A stretch of 64,000 nucleotides of DNA from CALKWS01 sp051020515. GTDB lineage: Bacteria; Actinomycetota; Actinomycetes; Actinomycetales; Beutenbergiaceae. The translations under genes and the position numbers were made by a program. The notes under the pieces were generated by a model. It had not been told where the DNA came from. It saw only the letters and a program-made list of their open reading frames with translations, and ran no database searches. Numbering within the stretch: position 1 is the stretch's first letter; every line of letters starts with the position of its first letter. Below, one piece after another: positions 37,686-46,368 of this stretch. The DNA is taken from positions 3,534,001 through 3,598,000 of the forward strand of contig NZ_CP194857.1 in the NCBI RefSeq assembly GCF_051020515.1, written 5' to 3'.

Positions 37686-38615
37686 TCAGCCCTGTTCCAA
37701 CGCCACCCGCAGCACGCCCCCGGCCTGGTCCAGCGCCTGCTCGGCGCCGGTCCGGTCCAGTCCGTGCCGGATCATCAGCGCCGCCACCGGAACGCGCAGA
37801 TCCGATTCATCCAACGCGCGGCTCGCCTGCGCCCTCTCCACACCGGTGACCGCCATCACCAGCCGCTCGGCCCGGTCCCGTAACTTCGCGTTCGTCACCG
37901 AGACGTCCACCATGAGGTTGCGGTAGGTCTTGCCGAGCCGGATCATCACCCCGGTGGAGATCATGTTCAGCACCTGTTTGGTGGCCGATCCCGCTTTCAA
38001 CCTGGTGGAGCCGGCCAGCACCTCCGGTCCCACGGCTACCTCGAGTGCGTGATCGACCACGAGGCCGAGCTCCGATCCGGTGTTACAGGCCAGTCCTACT
38101 GTCAGCGCTCCGGCCTCGCGGGCAGCACGGAGCGCACCCAGCACATAGGGCGTGCGCCCGCTGGCTGCGATCCCCACCACCGCATCACCGGCTCGCACCG
38201 AGGCGGCGGTAACGTCCTGGGCGCCTTGGTCCGGGGAGTCCTCGGCCCCCTCGACGGCGTCGAACATGGCGGTGCGGCCACCGGCGATGATGCCCTGGAC
38301 CAGGGAGGGATCGGTGTGGAAGGTGGGTGGGCACTCGGCCGCGTCCAGCACTCCGAGCCGCCCGGACGTCCCGGCCCCGATATAGAACAGGCGGCCACCG
38401 GCCCGCAGGCAATCCGCGACGGCGTCGACCACCGCCGCGATCGCCGGCAGCACCGCGGCCACCGCTGCCGGGACCTGCCGCTCCGCCTCGTTCATCGCCG
38501 CCATCACCTCAAGGGTGGGAGCCAGGTCGAGTCCCTGGTGGCGGGGATCGACCTGTTCGGTGGCCAGTGCGTCGATCGTTCGATCAGGTGGGGTGGGGGC
38601 GTGGTGACTTGTCAT
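37686..38615 (-). CDS. murQ: N-acetylmuramic acid 6-phosphate etherase
   Basis: MurQ cleaves the D-lactyl ether of MurNAc-6-phosphate to GlcNAc-6-phosphate and lactate in cell-wall recycling. The SIS-domain protein has 309 residues and carries LFYIGAGTSGRLGVLDAAEC, with the catalytic Glu in AAECPPTF, then GIAASGRTPYVLGAL, TRLKAGSATKQVLNMIST and the second Glu-containing helix. ATG 38615 is chosen; the frame is open upstream without family sequence. It is last in the minus-strand operon after the two permease genes, 119 bases from the second permease, with hairpins in between. Confidence 0.94.
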   Translation of the reverse strand: MTSHHAPTPPDRTIDALATEQVDPRHQGLDLAPTLEVMAAMNEAERQVPAAVAAVLPAIAAVVDAVADCLRAGGRLFYIGAGTSGRLGVLDAAECPPTFHTDPSLVQGIIAGGRTAMFDAVEGAEDSPDQGAQDVTAASVRAGDAVVGIAASGRTPYVLGALRAAREAGALTVGLACNTGSELGLVVDHALEVAVGPEVLAGSTRLKAGSATKQVLNMISTGVMIRLGKTYRNLMVDVSVTNAKLRDRAERLVMAVTGVERAQASRALDESDLRVPVAALMIRHGLDRTGAEQALDQAGGVLRVALEQG

Positions 38616-38661
38616 GTTCGGCACAACGCTGGTGCGCAACCAGCCGACTCCTCGGGATCGC

Positions 38662-38719
38662 CGGCGAGGCAGACTCGCCGCTGCGTGGGGTGGGCCCGTC
38701 CTCCCGCGGGCCGCGGGAG
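38662..38719 (-). terminator. two hairpins between permease gene and murQ
   Basis: CTCCCGCGG-G-CCGCGGGAG (38701-38719) and CGGCGAG-GCAGA-CTCGCCG (38662-38680) are inverted repeats in the only spacer of the operon. No T-tract follows on the minus strand. They may act as partial terminators or RNA-stability elements that set murQ expression below that of the transporter. Confidence 0.4.
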
Positions 38720-38734
38720 AACGGGGTGGGCGGA

Positions 38735-39631
38735 CTATTTCATGGTTCCCTGGGCGACCGACCCCTGGAGGCGACGCTGGAATATGACGTAGATGACCAG
38801 CACCGGGATGACCGTGATGACCACGGCGGCGAACATGGCGCCGTAGTCGGTGCGGTAGCCGGCCGAGCTGACGAAGGAGGCGATGCCCTGGGACAGTACC
38901 CAGTTGTCCCGGTTGGTGTTCAGCGCCACCGGGAGCAGGTACTGGTTCCAGAGCCCGAGGAAGTTGAAGATCGCCACCGAGGCCATCCCCGGTACCGCCA
39001 TCGGCAGCATGACCGAGAAGAAGGTCCGCCAATGCCCGGCGCCGTCGACCTGCGCTGCTTCGCTCATCTCCACCGGCAGACTGCGGAAGAAGGCGTACAG
39101 GAAGAACACCGTGAACGGAAGTGCGAAGGCCACGTACACAACGATCAGCCCGGGCAGGGTGTTGCGGATGCCCAGGTTCTCCATGACGAAGAACAACGGC
39201 ACGATGGCCAGGAAGACCGGGAAGGTCAGCCCTGCGAGCATCATGTAGTAGATGCCCCTGCGCCCGGGAAACTCATACCGGGCCAGGATGTAGGAACACA
39301 TCGCCCCCAGCAGCATCACGAGGAACAGTGCTCCGCCCACCACCAGGACGGTGTTGACGAAGTACCCGCCGATTCCGTGCTGGGTCCACGCCGTGACGTA
39401 GTTGTCCAGGTTCACCCCCGTCGGCAATGCGAACGGGGACGAAAAGATGGCCGTGTTCGTCTTGAACGAGGACATCAACGTCCACAGCATCGGGAGGATC
39501 ACGACGACGGCCCAGATCGCCAGCACGACGTGGGCGCTGCCCATCACCACCCGGTCCCGGCCGTCCTCGCGACGGTGGCGCACCTTCACCGCCCCCGCAG
39601 CCGGGGGCCTGGCTTCCGTTTGCAGGCTCAT
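38735..39631 (-). CDS. carbohydrate ABC transporter permease (MalG/NgcG type)
   Basis: This 298-residue inner-membrane permease of the CUT1 family has six predicted helices and the EAA loop EMSEAAQVDGAGHWRTFFSVMLPM that docks the ATPase. MKLQ-type N-terminal hydrophilic residues precede the first helix VVLAIWAVVVILPMLW. Its ATG overlaps the stop of the other permease by one base. With the NgcE-like binding protein upstream it fits an NgcEFG-type amino-sugar importer. No ATPase gene lies in the locus, so a shared MsiK-like ATPase elsewhere is assumed. Confidence 0.9.
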   Translation of the reverse strand: MSLQTEARPPAAGAVKVRHRREDGRDRVVMGSAHVVLAIWAVVVILPMLWTLMSSFKTNTAIFSSPFALPTGVNLDNYVTAWTQHGIGGYFVNTVLVVGGALFLVMLLGAMCSYILARYEFPGRRGIYYMMLAGLTFPVFLAIVPLFFVMENLGIRNTLPGLIVVYVAFALPFTVFFLYAFFRSLPVEMSEAAQVDGAGHWRTFFSVMLPMAVPGMASVAIFNFLGLWNQYLLPVALNTNRDNWVLSQGIASFVSSAGYRTDYGAMFAAVVITVIPVLVIYVIFQRRLQGSVAQGTMK

Positions 39632-40656
39632 CAGGATGTTCCCTTCTCATCGCGCCCGCCGAGGAGACGGTTGACGCTGAAGACGATCGCCGCGAAGAGC
39701 AATGTCACCAGGGCCAGCACCACGCCCATCGCGCTGGCGATCCCGAAGCGCCCATCGGTGAAGGCCGTGCGGAACAGGTACTGCGACATCACCAGGGTGT
39801 CGTTGGCCGGACCACCACTGGGGTTGAGGGCTTGGACGTAGACGAAGCCGTCCAGGGCGATGATGCCCAGGTAGATCCAGGCCGTCTGCACGTTGTTGCG
39901 GATCAACGGCAAGATGATCGAGCGGATGGTCCGGAAGCGACCGGCCCCATCCAGGCGGGCGGCCTCAAACGTTTCGGCCGGCACCCCCTTGATCGCTGCG
40001 ATGAACAACAGCATGTAGAACCCGACCATGCCCCAGATGATCACGAACATCGTCACCGGCATCGCGGTGGCGACCCGCCCCAACCAGGGATAGGACTCGA
40101 ACTGGTCCAATCCGAAGGCGGTGAGGATCCCGTTGACCAGACCGATATTCGGGTCGAAGATCAACCGCCACATCAGTGCGATCACGATCGCCGGTATCGC
40201 GTACGGGAAGAAGGACACCACCCGGTAGAAGTCCGAACCGGCCAGGCCACGCACATTGCCCCTACCGGCACCACCGACGGTGATCAGGCTGGCGAAGATC
40301 AGCGCAATCGTGATCGTGACGAACGGTACAACCAGGGCCAGCCGGGTGCTGTTCCACACGGCGGTACGGAACAGATCGTCGTTGAACAACCGGACGTAGT
40401 TGGACATACCGATCACGTCGAACTCGGCGGTGAAGCCGGTCCAGTTGGTTACCGAGTAGTAGGCCGCTTGCGCGAACGGCCAGATCACAAAGACGAGGAA
40501 CAGGCCCAGGGGCAGGCCGAGGAACATCACGAAGAAACTGATGTAATCCAAAGTCAACGGGTGGCGCCGACGACGCCGGGGGGTCTTGACACCCCCCGGC
40601 GTCGGCCCAGCCGTGACGGCCAGGGCACGCCCTGGGTCCTGGCTGGTGGCAGTCAC
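39631..40656 (-). CDS. carbohydrate ABC transporter permease (MalF/NgcF type)
   Basis: This 341-residue CUT1 permease has a basic N-terminus (TPRRRRRHPLTLDYISFF), six or more membrane helices, and the EAA motif AETFEAARLDGAGRFRTIRS followed by IILPLI. The segment YYSVTNWTGF after the first helix is typical of sugar permeases. It is linked by ATGA overlap to the binding-protein gene upstream and by TGATG to the second permease, so stoichiometric expression is expected. Confidence 0.9.
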   Translation of the reverse strand: MTATSQDPGRALAVTAGPTPGGVKTPRRRRRHPLTLDYISFFVMFLGLPLGLFLVFVIWPFAQAAYYSVTNWTGFTAEFDVIGMSNYVRLFNDDLFRTAVWNSTRLALVVPFVTITIALIFASLITVGGAGRGNVRGLAGSDFYRVVSFFPYAIPAIVIALMWRLIFDPNIGLVNGILTAFGLDQFESYPWLGRVATAMPVTMFVIIWGMVGFYMLLFIAAIKGVPAETFEAARLDGAGRFRTIRSIILPLIRNNVQTAWIYLGIIALDGFVYVQALNPSGGPANDTLVMSQYLFRTAFTDGRFGIASAMGVVLALVTLLFAAIVFSVNRLLGGRDEKGTS

Positions 40657-42076
40657 GTCACCTCGATGATCTCGATCGAGTCGTCCTCACGGATCTGGTC
40701 GCTCTGCGACTGCAGCGCCTCAGTGAGTTCATCCACGCTGGTCTGGCCATCCAGGAACGAGTTCCAGTGCACCAACATCTCCTGGTTCATCCCATAACGA
40801 CTGACGAAGTCGTGGGTGTAGATCGCTCCGGAGGCCGCTTCCAGCATGTCCGTCTGAGAGACCAGCGCGGTGAACCGAAACCATCCTCGGGGACGGTTCC
40901 GGCGACGATGGTCGGAGCCAGTTTCTCCCGAGCGAAGTACTCCGCCGCCTCACGAGAGAGCATCGTGCGCAGCAGTTCCTTACCGGCCGCGACGTTCGCG
41001 GCGTCGGCGGGAACGATGAACGGCTCACCAGCGGTGGAGTGGAGCGCGGTTGCACCCAGTGCCGGACTGTCGGTCAACGACATCGCGGGGAATCCGCGCA
41101 TCTCGAAGCCGTCGGCGGTCTGGTCGGACATTTCGTTCTCGATCCAGGAGCCCGAGGGGTACAGGATGGCCTGCTGCTCCTGCGACCACTGTGCCTGCGC
41201 AGCAGTGAACTGAGTGCCGGAACCACCGGGCAGGAAGTAGCCGGCGTCCACGATGTCCTTCATGTGCTGGAAGACGTCCTGGAGCGCATCGTGCCTCCAG
41301 GCGTCCGGCTCCAGGTTCTCCAGTGCCAGGCGCAGTTCGTCGCCGGCCTCCTTGATCGCCGAGTCGATGGCCAGCGTCTGGTAGTAGGTCGCGGCCTCCT
41401 GGCCCCACACGAACAGGTACAGGTCCTCCTCCTGGGCTGCCGCCCCCAGTTCCTTGGCCTCATCCCAGGTGGTCGGTGGCTCCCAGCCGTACTCCTCAAA
41501 CAACGACCCGGAGTACCAGAGGCCGTAGACGGTCAGCACATAGTTGATCGCGACGAACCGGCCACCGAAGGTGCCCGGCTCCAGAACGCCGTCGAACAGG
41601 GTGTCCCGGATCGTCTCACCCTCCAGGTTCGGAGCGTCGATGACGTCCTCGAGTTCCTCGAGCTGGTTAAGAATCGTGGTGAACCCGATCTGCAGGGCAC
41701 CGGCGTTGTCGATCAGGTCCGGTGGGTCACCACCCACGAACCGTGGCTGTAGTTCCGGCGCGATGTTGACGGTGCCGGAAACGTCGAAATTCATGTCGGG
41801 GAAGCGTTCCGCCATGATGTCCGCGGCGAACTCGACGTAGTCGATGCCGTAGCCACCGTCGAAGATCACCGCCTCCACCGAGGACGTCTCGTCGACCCCG
41901 AACGGGTTCTCCGTGTCGACTTCTTCCGCCTCGCCGTTGCCGTCCTCCGTCGGGTCGTCTGTCGGGTCACCGTCGGAGCCGCCAGTGGCACAGGAGGCGA
42001 GGGTCACGCCCAGGGGCGCGCCCATCGCGGCAATCAAAATGCTACGTCGCTTCATCGACGTACCGTCGTTGGTCAT
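40653..42076 (-). CDS. NgcE-like amino-sugar ABC transporter substrate-binding lipoprotein, one apparent frameshift
   Basis: This is a secreted lipoprotein of about 474 residues. From ATG 42076 (GAAAGG eight bases ahead) the signal sequence is MKRRSILIAAMGAPLGVTLA with lipobox LASC, followed by an acidic linker. The mature part has NPFGVDETSSVEAVIFDGGYG, LQPRFVGGDPPDLIDNAGA and PSGSWIENEMSDQTADGFEM, close in pattern to the Streptomyces chitobiose/GlcNAc-binding protein NgcE. One base is missing at AA 40873-40874: repair gives GFGFTALVSQTDMLEAASGA and the proper C-terminus. The neighbouring murQ suggests MurNAc or a MurNAc-containing ligand; that is inference. Confidence 0.85.
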
Positions 42077-42104
42077 CACTGACACCTTTCTTCGGGGTTT
42101 CGTG

Positions 42105-42125
42105 CTGCGGCGGGCTCTGCCGCAG
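42105..42125 (-). terminator. hairpin between second RpiR gene and binding-protein gene
   Basis: CTGCGGC-GGGCTCT-GCCGCAG is a 7-bp stem with a 7-base loop in the 103-base spacer. On the minus strand it lies 55 bases after the regulator stop and about 30 before the binding-protein ATG. Lacking a T-tract, it may attenuate or process the transcript. Confidence 0.4.
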
Positions 42126-42179
42126 CCGGGTCGGGGTGGAGGCCTGTGTGGTGTGTCGGCCATGGGCCGCTCCGATCGC

Positions 42180-43139
42180 TCACTGCGGCACCGCCTGCGC
42201 CGGACGGTCATGCCGGCCCGGCCTCTCCGGAAGGCGATCGGCCGGGCCTGGCCGGCGGTGGCCGAGCACCGCTGCGGCCGAAGCGGCGATCCGCTCCAGG
42301 GTGGCGTCATAGTTGCGCTGCGCCACCAGCAGGTAGAGCAGGTCCAGGACGAACAATTGCGAGTGCTTGGCCGACAGGTCCGCCGGGTGCAGGTACCGCT
42401 CCGGCACCGAGGCGATCAGGCAGGCATCAGCCAGCTGGCCCAGAGGCGAGGTGAGCCGGTTGGTGATGGCCACGGTGTAGGCCCCGGATGACTTGGCCTG
42501 TCCCAGCATCTCGACCGTCTCGCTGGTCAGCCCGGAGTTGGAGATCCCGATCGCCACGGTGTGCTCATCCTGGATCGAGGCACTGGCCAGACCGGCGTGC
42601 ACGTCTCCCCAGGAGTGGGCGTTCACCCCGATGCGGTAGAGCCGATTACGCAGTTCCGATGCCATCGCCGCACTGCCGCCGGTCCCATAGATGTCGAGAT
42701 GACGCGCGCCTGCGATCCGGTCGGCCACCTGTCCGCATAGCTCCAGATCAAGCAGCGCGGCGGTGGCGCGCAGAGAGCGTTCGTGGGCGTTCAGGACATT
42801 GCGCAGCACGTCCTGGGCGGAGTCGTCCGGGCGCAGACTGCGGCCGATGTCGGCGCGGCGTTCCTCATCGGAGGTCCGCGCGGAGTCAGCCGCGACGGCC
42901 ACGCGGAACTGCACGTACCCCGAATACCCCAGGAGCCGGCAGAACCGGGTCACCGTGGCAGCCGAAGTGCCTGCCCGGTCAGCAAGGTCGGTGATCGAGA
43001 GTTCCAGCGGCGCCGTGGGCTGGGCCAGCAGGAGTATGCCGATCTTGGACATCGTCTCCGACATCTGCGGCAGCAGCGCTTCGATCCGCTCGATCACCCG
43101 GACGGGCGCATCAGCGGAAAGCGACGACTCTGGCCTCAA
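42180..43139 (-). CDS. second RpiR-family regulator with SIS domain
   Basis: This 319-residue regulator has an RpiR helix-turn-helix (MSETMSKIGILLLAQP, ITDLADRAGTSAATVTRFC) and a SIS domain (HLDIYGTGGSAAMASELRN, VAIGISNSGLTSETVEML). It differs clearly from the regulator at 35680. The start is taken as TTG 43139 because AGAGGA lies seven bases ahead and a consensus-like promoter lies 37 bases upstream; the TTG start is unusual. It heads the operon with the importer and murQ and probably represses it and itself through the tandem sites in its leader. Confidence 0.88.
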   Translation of the reverse strand: MRPESSLSADAPVRVIERIEALLPQMSETMSKIGILLLAQPTAPLELSITDLADRAGTSAATVTRFCRLLGYSGYVQFRVAVAADSARTSDEERRADIGRSLRPDDSAQDVLRNVLNAHERSLRATAALLDLELCGQVADRIAGARHLDIYGTGGSAAMASELRNRLYRIGVNAHSWGDVHAGLASASIQDEHTVAIGISNSGLTSETVEMLGQAKSSGAYTVAITNRLTSPLGQLADACLIASVPERYLHPADLSAKHSQLFVLDLLYLLVAQRNYDATLERIAASAAAVLGHRRPGPADRLPERPGRHDRPAQAVPQ

Positions 43140-43204
43140 TGAAAATTCCTCTCACGCATCTGTGCGTATACGTGAAAGATATTCTCACCACCGCGCAGGG
43201 TCAA
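43140..43204 (-). promoter_or_regulatory. promoter with two tandem operator sites for the RpiR-importer-murQ operon
   Basis: On the minus strand TTGACC (43204-43199), a 17-base spacer and TATCTT (43181-43176) form a strong promoter. Two copies of TGAAA-N7-TCAC (plus-strand reading) lie at 43173-43188 and 43140-43155, exactly 33 bases apart, about three helical turns. The first covers the -10 box, the second covers the ribosome binding site of TTG 43139. This resembles the arrangement of RpiR-family operators and predicts tight repression. Confidence 0.7.
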
Positions 43205-43327
43205 GGACCCCTTGGTCACAGATTGATTACAGGTGCTCGTGAAGTCGCGGAAAGCGTCATCCGTGAGCATGGCCGGTCGGTCGCGGGCGTCGCACTTGCG
43301 CCCACGCCTCCCGGGACTGAGCGGGGC

Positions 43328-45422
43328 TCAGGCGGTCGCTTCGCTCATCTGCCGCAGTTCCTTCTTCAGGTCGGCGATCTCATCGCGTAACCGTGCGGCC
43401 AGTTCGAACTGCAGTTCCTCGGCCGCGGTGTGCATCTGATCGGAGAGTTCCTGGATCAGCCCCGCCAGGTCAGATGCGGCCGCGCCGGCCAGTGCCTGCC
43501 GTCCGGTGGTCTGGCTACGCGGAGTCGGTGCCTGCCCGCGGCCCTTGCCCTGCTGACGGTAGCCACCGGCCAGGAGCTCGGCGGTGTCGATGTCCTCACG
43601 CGCGAGCATGTCGGTGATGTCTCCGATGCGCTTGCGCAACGGCTGCGGGTCCACGCCGTGCGTCTCGTTGTAGGCGACCTGTTTCTCCCGACGCCGGGAG
43701 GTCTCCTCGATCGCGGCACGCATCGAGTCGGTGATCCCATCGGCGTACATGTGCACCTGGCCGGACACGTTCCTGGCCGCCCGCCCGATCGTCTGGATCA
43801 AGGATGTCCCCGAACGCAGGAACCCCTCCTTGTCCGCATCGAGGATGGACACCAGGGACACCTCGGGCAGGTCCAGACCCTCGCGCAACAGGTTGATCCC
43901 GACCAGCACGTCGAACACCCCCGAGCGCAGTTCCCGGAGCAGTTCCACCCGGCGCAGGGTGTCCACCTCCGAGTGCAGGTACCGCACCCGCACCTGTTTC
44001 TCCAGGAAGTAGTCGGTCAGGTCCTCGGCCATCTTCTTCGTCAGGGTGGTGACCAGCACCCGCTCATCGCGCTCGGCGCGCGCGTTGATCTCGGCGAGGA
44101 GGTCATCGATCTGGCCCTGGGTCGGCTTGACCACCACCTCGGGGTCCACCAGGCCGGTGGGCCGGATGATCTGCTCGACCACCCCGTCGGACTGGGACAG
44201 TTCATACGGTCCCGGGGTCGCCGAGAGGTAGACCGTCTGGCCGATCCGGTCCAGGAACTCCTCCCAGCGCAGCGGCCGGTTGTCCATCGCGCTGGGCAGG
44301 CGGAACCCGTGCTCGACCAGGGTGCGCTTGCGGGACATATCCCCCTCGAACATCGCCCCGATCTGGGGCACCGTGACGTGCGACTCGTCGATGACGAGCA
44401 GAAAGTCCTCCGGGAAGTAGTCCAGCAATGTGTGCGGTGCCGATCCGGCGGGCCGGCCGTCGATGTGCCTGGAGTAGTTCTCGATGCCGGAGCAACTGCC
44501 GATCTGGCGCATCATCTCGATGTCGTAACTGGTGCGCATCCGGAGCCGCTGCGCCTCCAGCAGTTTGTTCTGCGACTCCAGCACCTGCAGGTGCTCGGTC
44601 AGTTCCTCCTCGATGGTGGTGATCGCCTTCTCCATCCGCTCCGGCCCGGCCACGTAGTGGGAAGCGGGGAACAGGAAGCTCTGCGTCTCATTGCGCAGCA
44701 CCTCCCCCGTGAGCGGGTGCAGCGTGTAGAGCGCCTCGATCTCATCGCCGAACATCTCGATCCGCAGCGCCAGTTCCTCATACACCGGGATGATCTCGAT
44801 GGTGTCACCGCGCACCCGGAACGTGCCCCGGGTGAACGCCATGTCGTTGCGGGTGTACTGCATCTGCACGAACTGGCGCAGCAGGTCATCACGCTCGATC
44901 TGCTGGCCCACCTGCAGCGGCACCATCCGGTCCACGTACTCCTGCGGAGTGCCGAGTCCGTAGATGCAGGAGACCGAAGCCACCACCACCACGTCGCGGC
45001 GGGTCAGCAGGGAGTTGGTGGCCGAGTGCCGCAGCCGTTCCACCTCGTCGTTGATCGATGAGTCCTTCTCGATATAGGTGTCCGACTGCGGTACGTAGGC
45101 CTCGGGCTGGTAATAGTCGTAGTAGGAGACGAAGTACTCCACCGCGTTGTTCGGCAGCAGGTCACGGAACTCGTTCGCCAACTGCGCCGCGAGCGTCTTG
45201 TTCGGGGCCATCACCAGCGTGGGGCGTTGCACCTGTTCGATCAGCCAGGCCGTGGTCGCCGATTTCCCGGTACCGGTGGCACCCAGGAGCACCACATCCT
45301 TCTCCCCGGCGTTCAGCCGCTCGGTGAGTTCGGCGATAGCGGTCGGCTGGTCCCCGGAAGGGGTGAAGTCCGATCACCTCGAAGGGCGCTACCGTCCGCT
45401 GCAAATCGGTCACAGGTCGCAT
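43328..45422 (-). CDS. uvrB: excinuclease ABC subunit B, one apparent frameshift
   Basis: UvrB is the helicase-like subunit that verifies damage and hands it to UvrC. Motifs: Walker A LLGATGTGKSATTAW, the beta-hairpin region YYDYYQPEAYVPQSDTYIEK, Walker B LLVIDESHV, motif VI TIGRAARN, and a C-terminal UVR motif FELAARLRDEIADLKKELRQM. The N-terminus MRPVTDLQRTVAPFEVI is in another frame from DFTPSGDQPTAIAEL; the break is at about 45370-45376. Repair gives about 698 residues. A TACTGT box six bases before ATG 45422 supports this start. Confidence 0.93.
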
Positions 45423-45428
45423 GCGACC

Positions 45429-45434
45429 ACAGTA
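45429..45434 (-). promoter_or_regulatory. -10 box TACTGT of leaderless uvrB promoter
   Basis: TACTGT lies six bases before ATG 45422. No good LexA box was found in the 166-base divergent spacer, unlike at uvrA. Confidence 0.5.
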
Positions 45435-45575
45435 CGACCTCCTACCGACATCGGCCCGGGCCATTTCTCTCCCGACGTAGCCGCACGAACCCCGAGGCCC
45501 TGCGTGCGCACCGCGCGCCGGTCCGCAGCGACTTCGCAACGTCCGCCACCCGGCCTACCGTGCCCGGCGGACTCC

Positions 45576-45581
45576 TAGACT
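45576..45581 (+). promoter_or_regulatory. -10 box TAGACT of leaderless esterase promoter
   Basis: TAGACT lies seven bases before ATG 45589, so the esterase transcript probably starts at its start codon. Confidence 0.5.
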
Positions 45582-45588
45582 GGCGCCC

Positions 45589-46281
45589 ATGACCGCTCCC
45601 CCCACCCACCTGCCCGTGGACGATCGAGCGGTCATCTGGTCCCTGCCCGAGCCAGAACGACAGCAAGCCCTGGCCGATCGGCCACTTCTGGTGATGCTGC
45701 ACGGGTTCGGCTCGAACGAACGAGACCTGGCGGGCCTGTTCCAGGCCCTGGGTCCGCAGTACCTGATGGCGAGTCTGCGCGCGCCGCTGCCCCTGCCAGG
45801 GATGAGTGGTTCCTACGCATGGTTCCCTCTCGACCCCGAGCGACTGGCCGCCCCGGACGCTGCCCTGCCGACCGACGCTGCCACCCGGGGGGTGTTGCGC
45901 TGGTTGGAGCACACCCATGCCCAGGTGCGCTCCGCCGGCCCGGTCGGCCTGCTCGGATTCAGTCAGGGTGCGGCGATGTGCCTGCAGATGCTGCGTCACC
46001 AACCGGAGGCCTTTGCCTGTGCTGCGTTGCTCTCGGGCTTCGTGGTGCCCGGCCCGCACGGCGGCGATGAGGCGCTGGCCCAGGTCCGCCCCCCGGTGTT
46101 CACCGGGGTCGATCCGGCCGACCCGATCATCCCGCCGGCGGCGCGGGAACGGCTGGAAGCGTTCGCCCGGGAGCACACCACCCTGTCCGCCCGGACCTAC
46201 CCCGGCGTCGGGCACGGAATCTCCTCGGCAGGACTGCACGACGTCGTCTCGTTCCTCGAGGAGCACCTGCCTCGAATTTGA
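45589..46281 (+). CDS. alpha/beta-hydrolase, phospholipase/carboxylesterase family
   Basis: This 230-residue esterase of the YpfH/phospholipase-carboxylesterase family has the oxyanion motif VMLHGFGSNERDLAGL, the nucleophile elbow LLGFSQGAAMC, the acid in FTGVDPADPIIP and the catalytic His in GVGHGISSAGL. A typical small cytosolic carboxylesterase; no lid or signal peptide. The physiological ester is unknown. It is divergent from uvrB and not obviously linked to the TetR operon that follows. Confidence 0.88.
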   Translation: MTAPPTHLPVDDRAVIWSLPEPERQQALADRPLLVMLHGFGSNERDLAGLFQALGPQYLMASLRAPLPLPGMSGSYAWFPLDPERLAAPDAALPTDAATRGVLRWLEHTHAQVRSAGPVGLLGFSQGAAMCLQMLRHQPEAFACAALLSGFVVPGPHGGDEALAQVRPPVFTGVDPADPIIPPAARERLEAFAREHTTLSARTYPGVGHGISSAGLHDVVSFLEEHLPRI

Positions 46282-46338
46282 GGCGCTCCGGCACGGCCTC
46301 TCCACCGCGAACGTATTTCTATTCTATATCTCCTGCGC

Positions 46339-46356
46339 TGACTGAACATTCAGTCA
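46339..46356 (+). promoter_or_regulatory. palindromic TetR operator
   Basis: TGACTGAA-CA-TTCAGTCA, an 8-base inverted repeat with a two-base centre, ends 12 bases before ATG 46369. It follows an AT-rich stretch (46311-46330) that probably holds the -10 region. TetR-type repressors usually bind such sites in front of their own gene, so autorepression of the TetR-ABC operon is likely. Confidence 0.65.
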
Positions 46357-46368
46357 TATCGTAACGGC

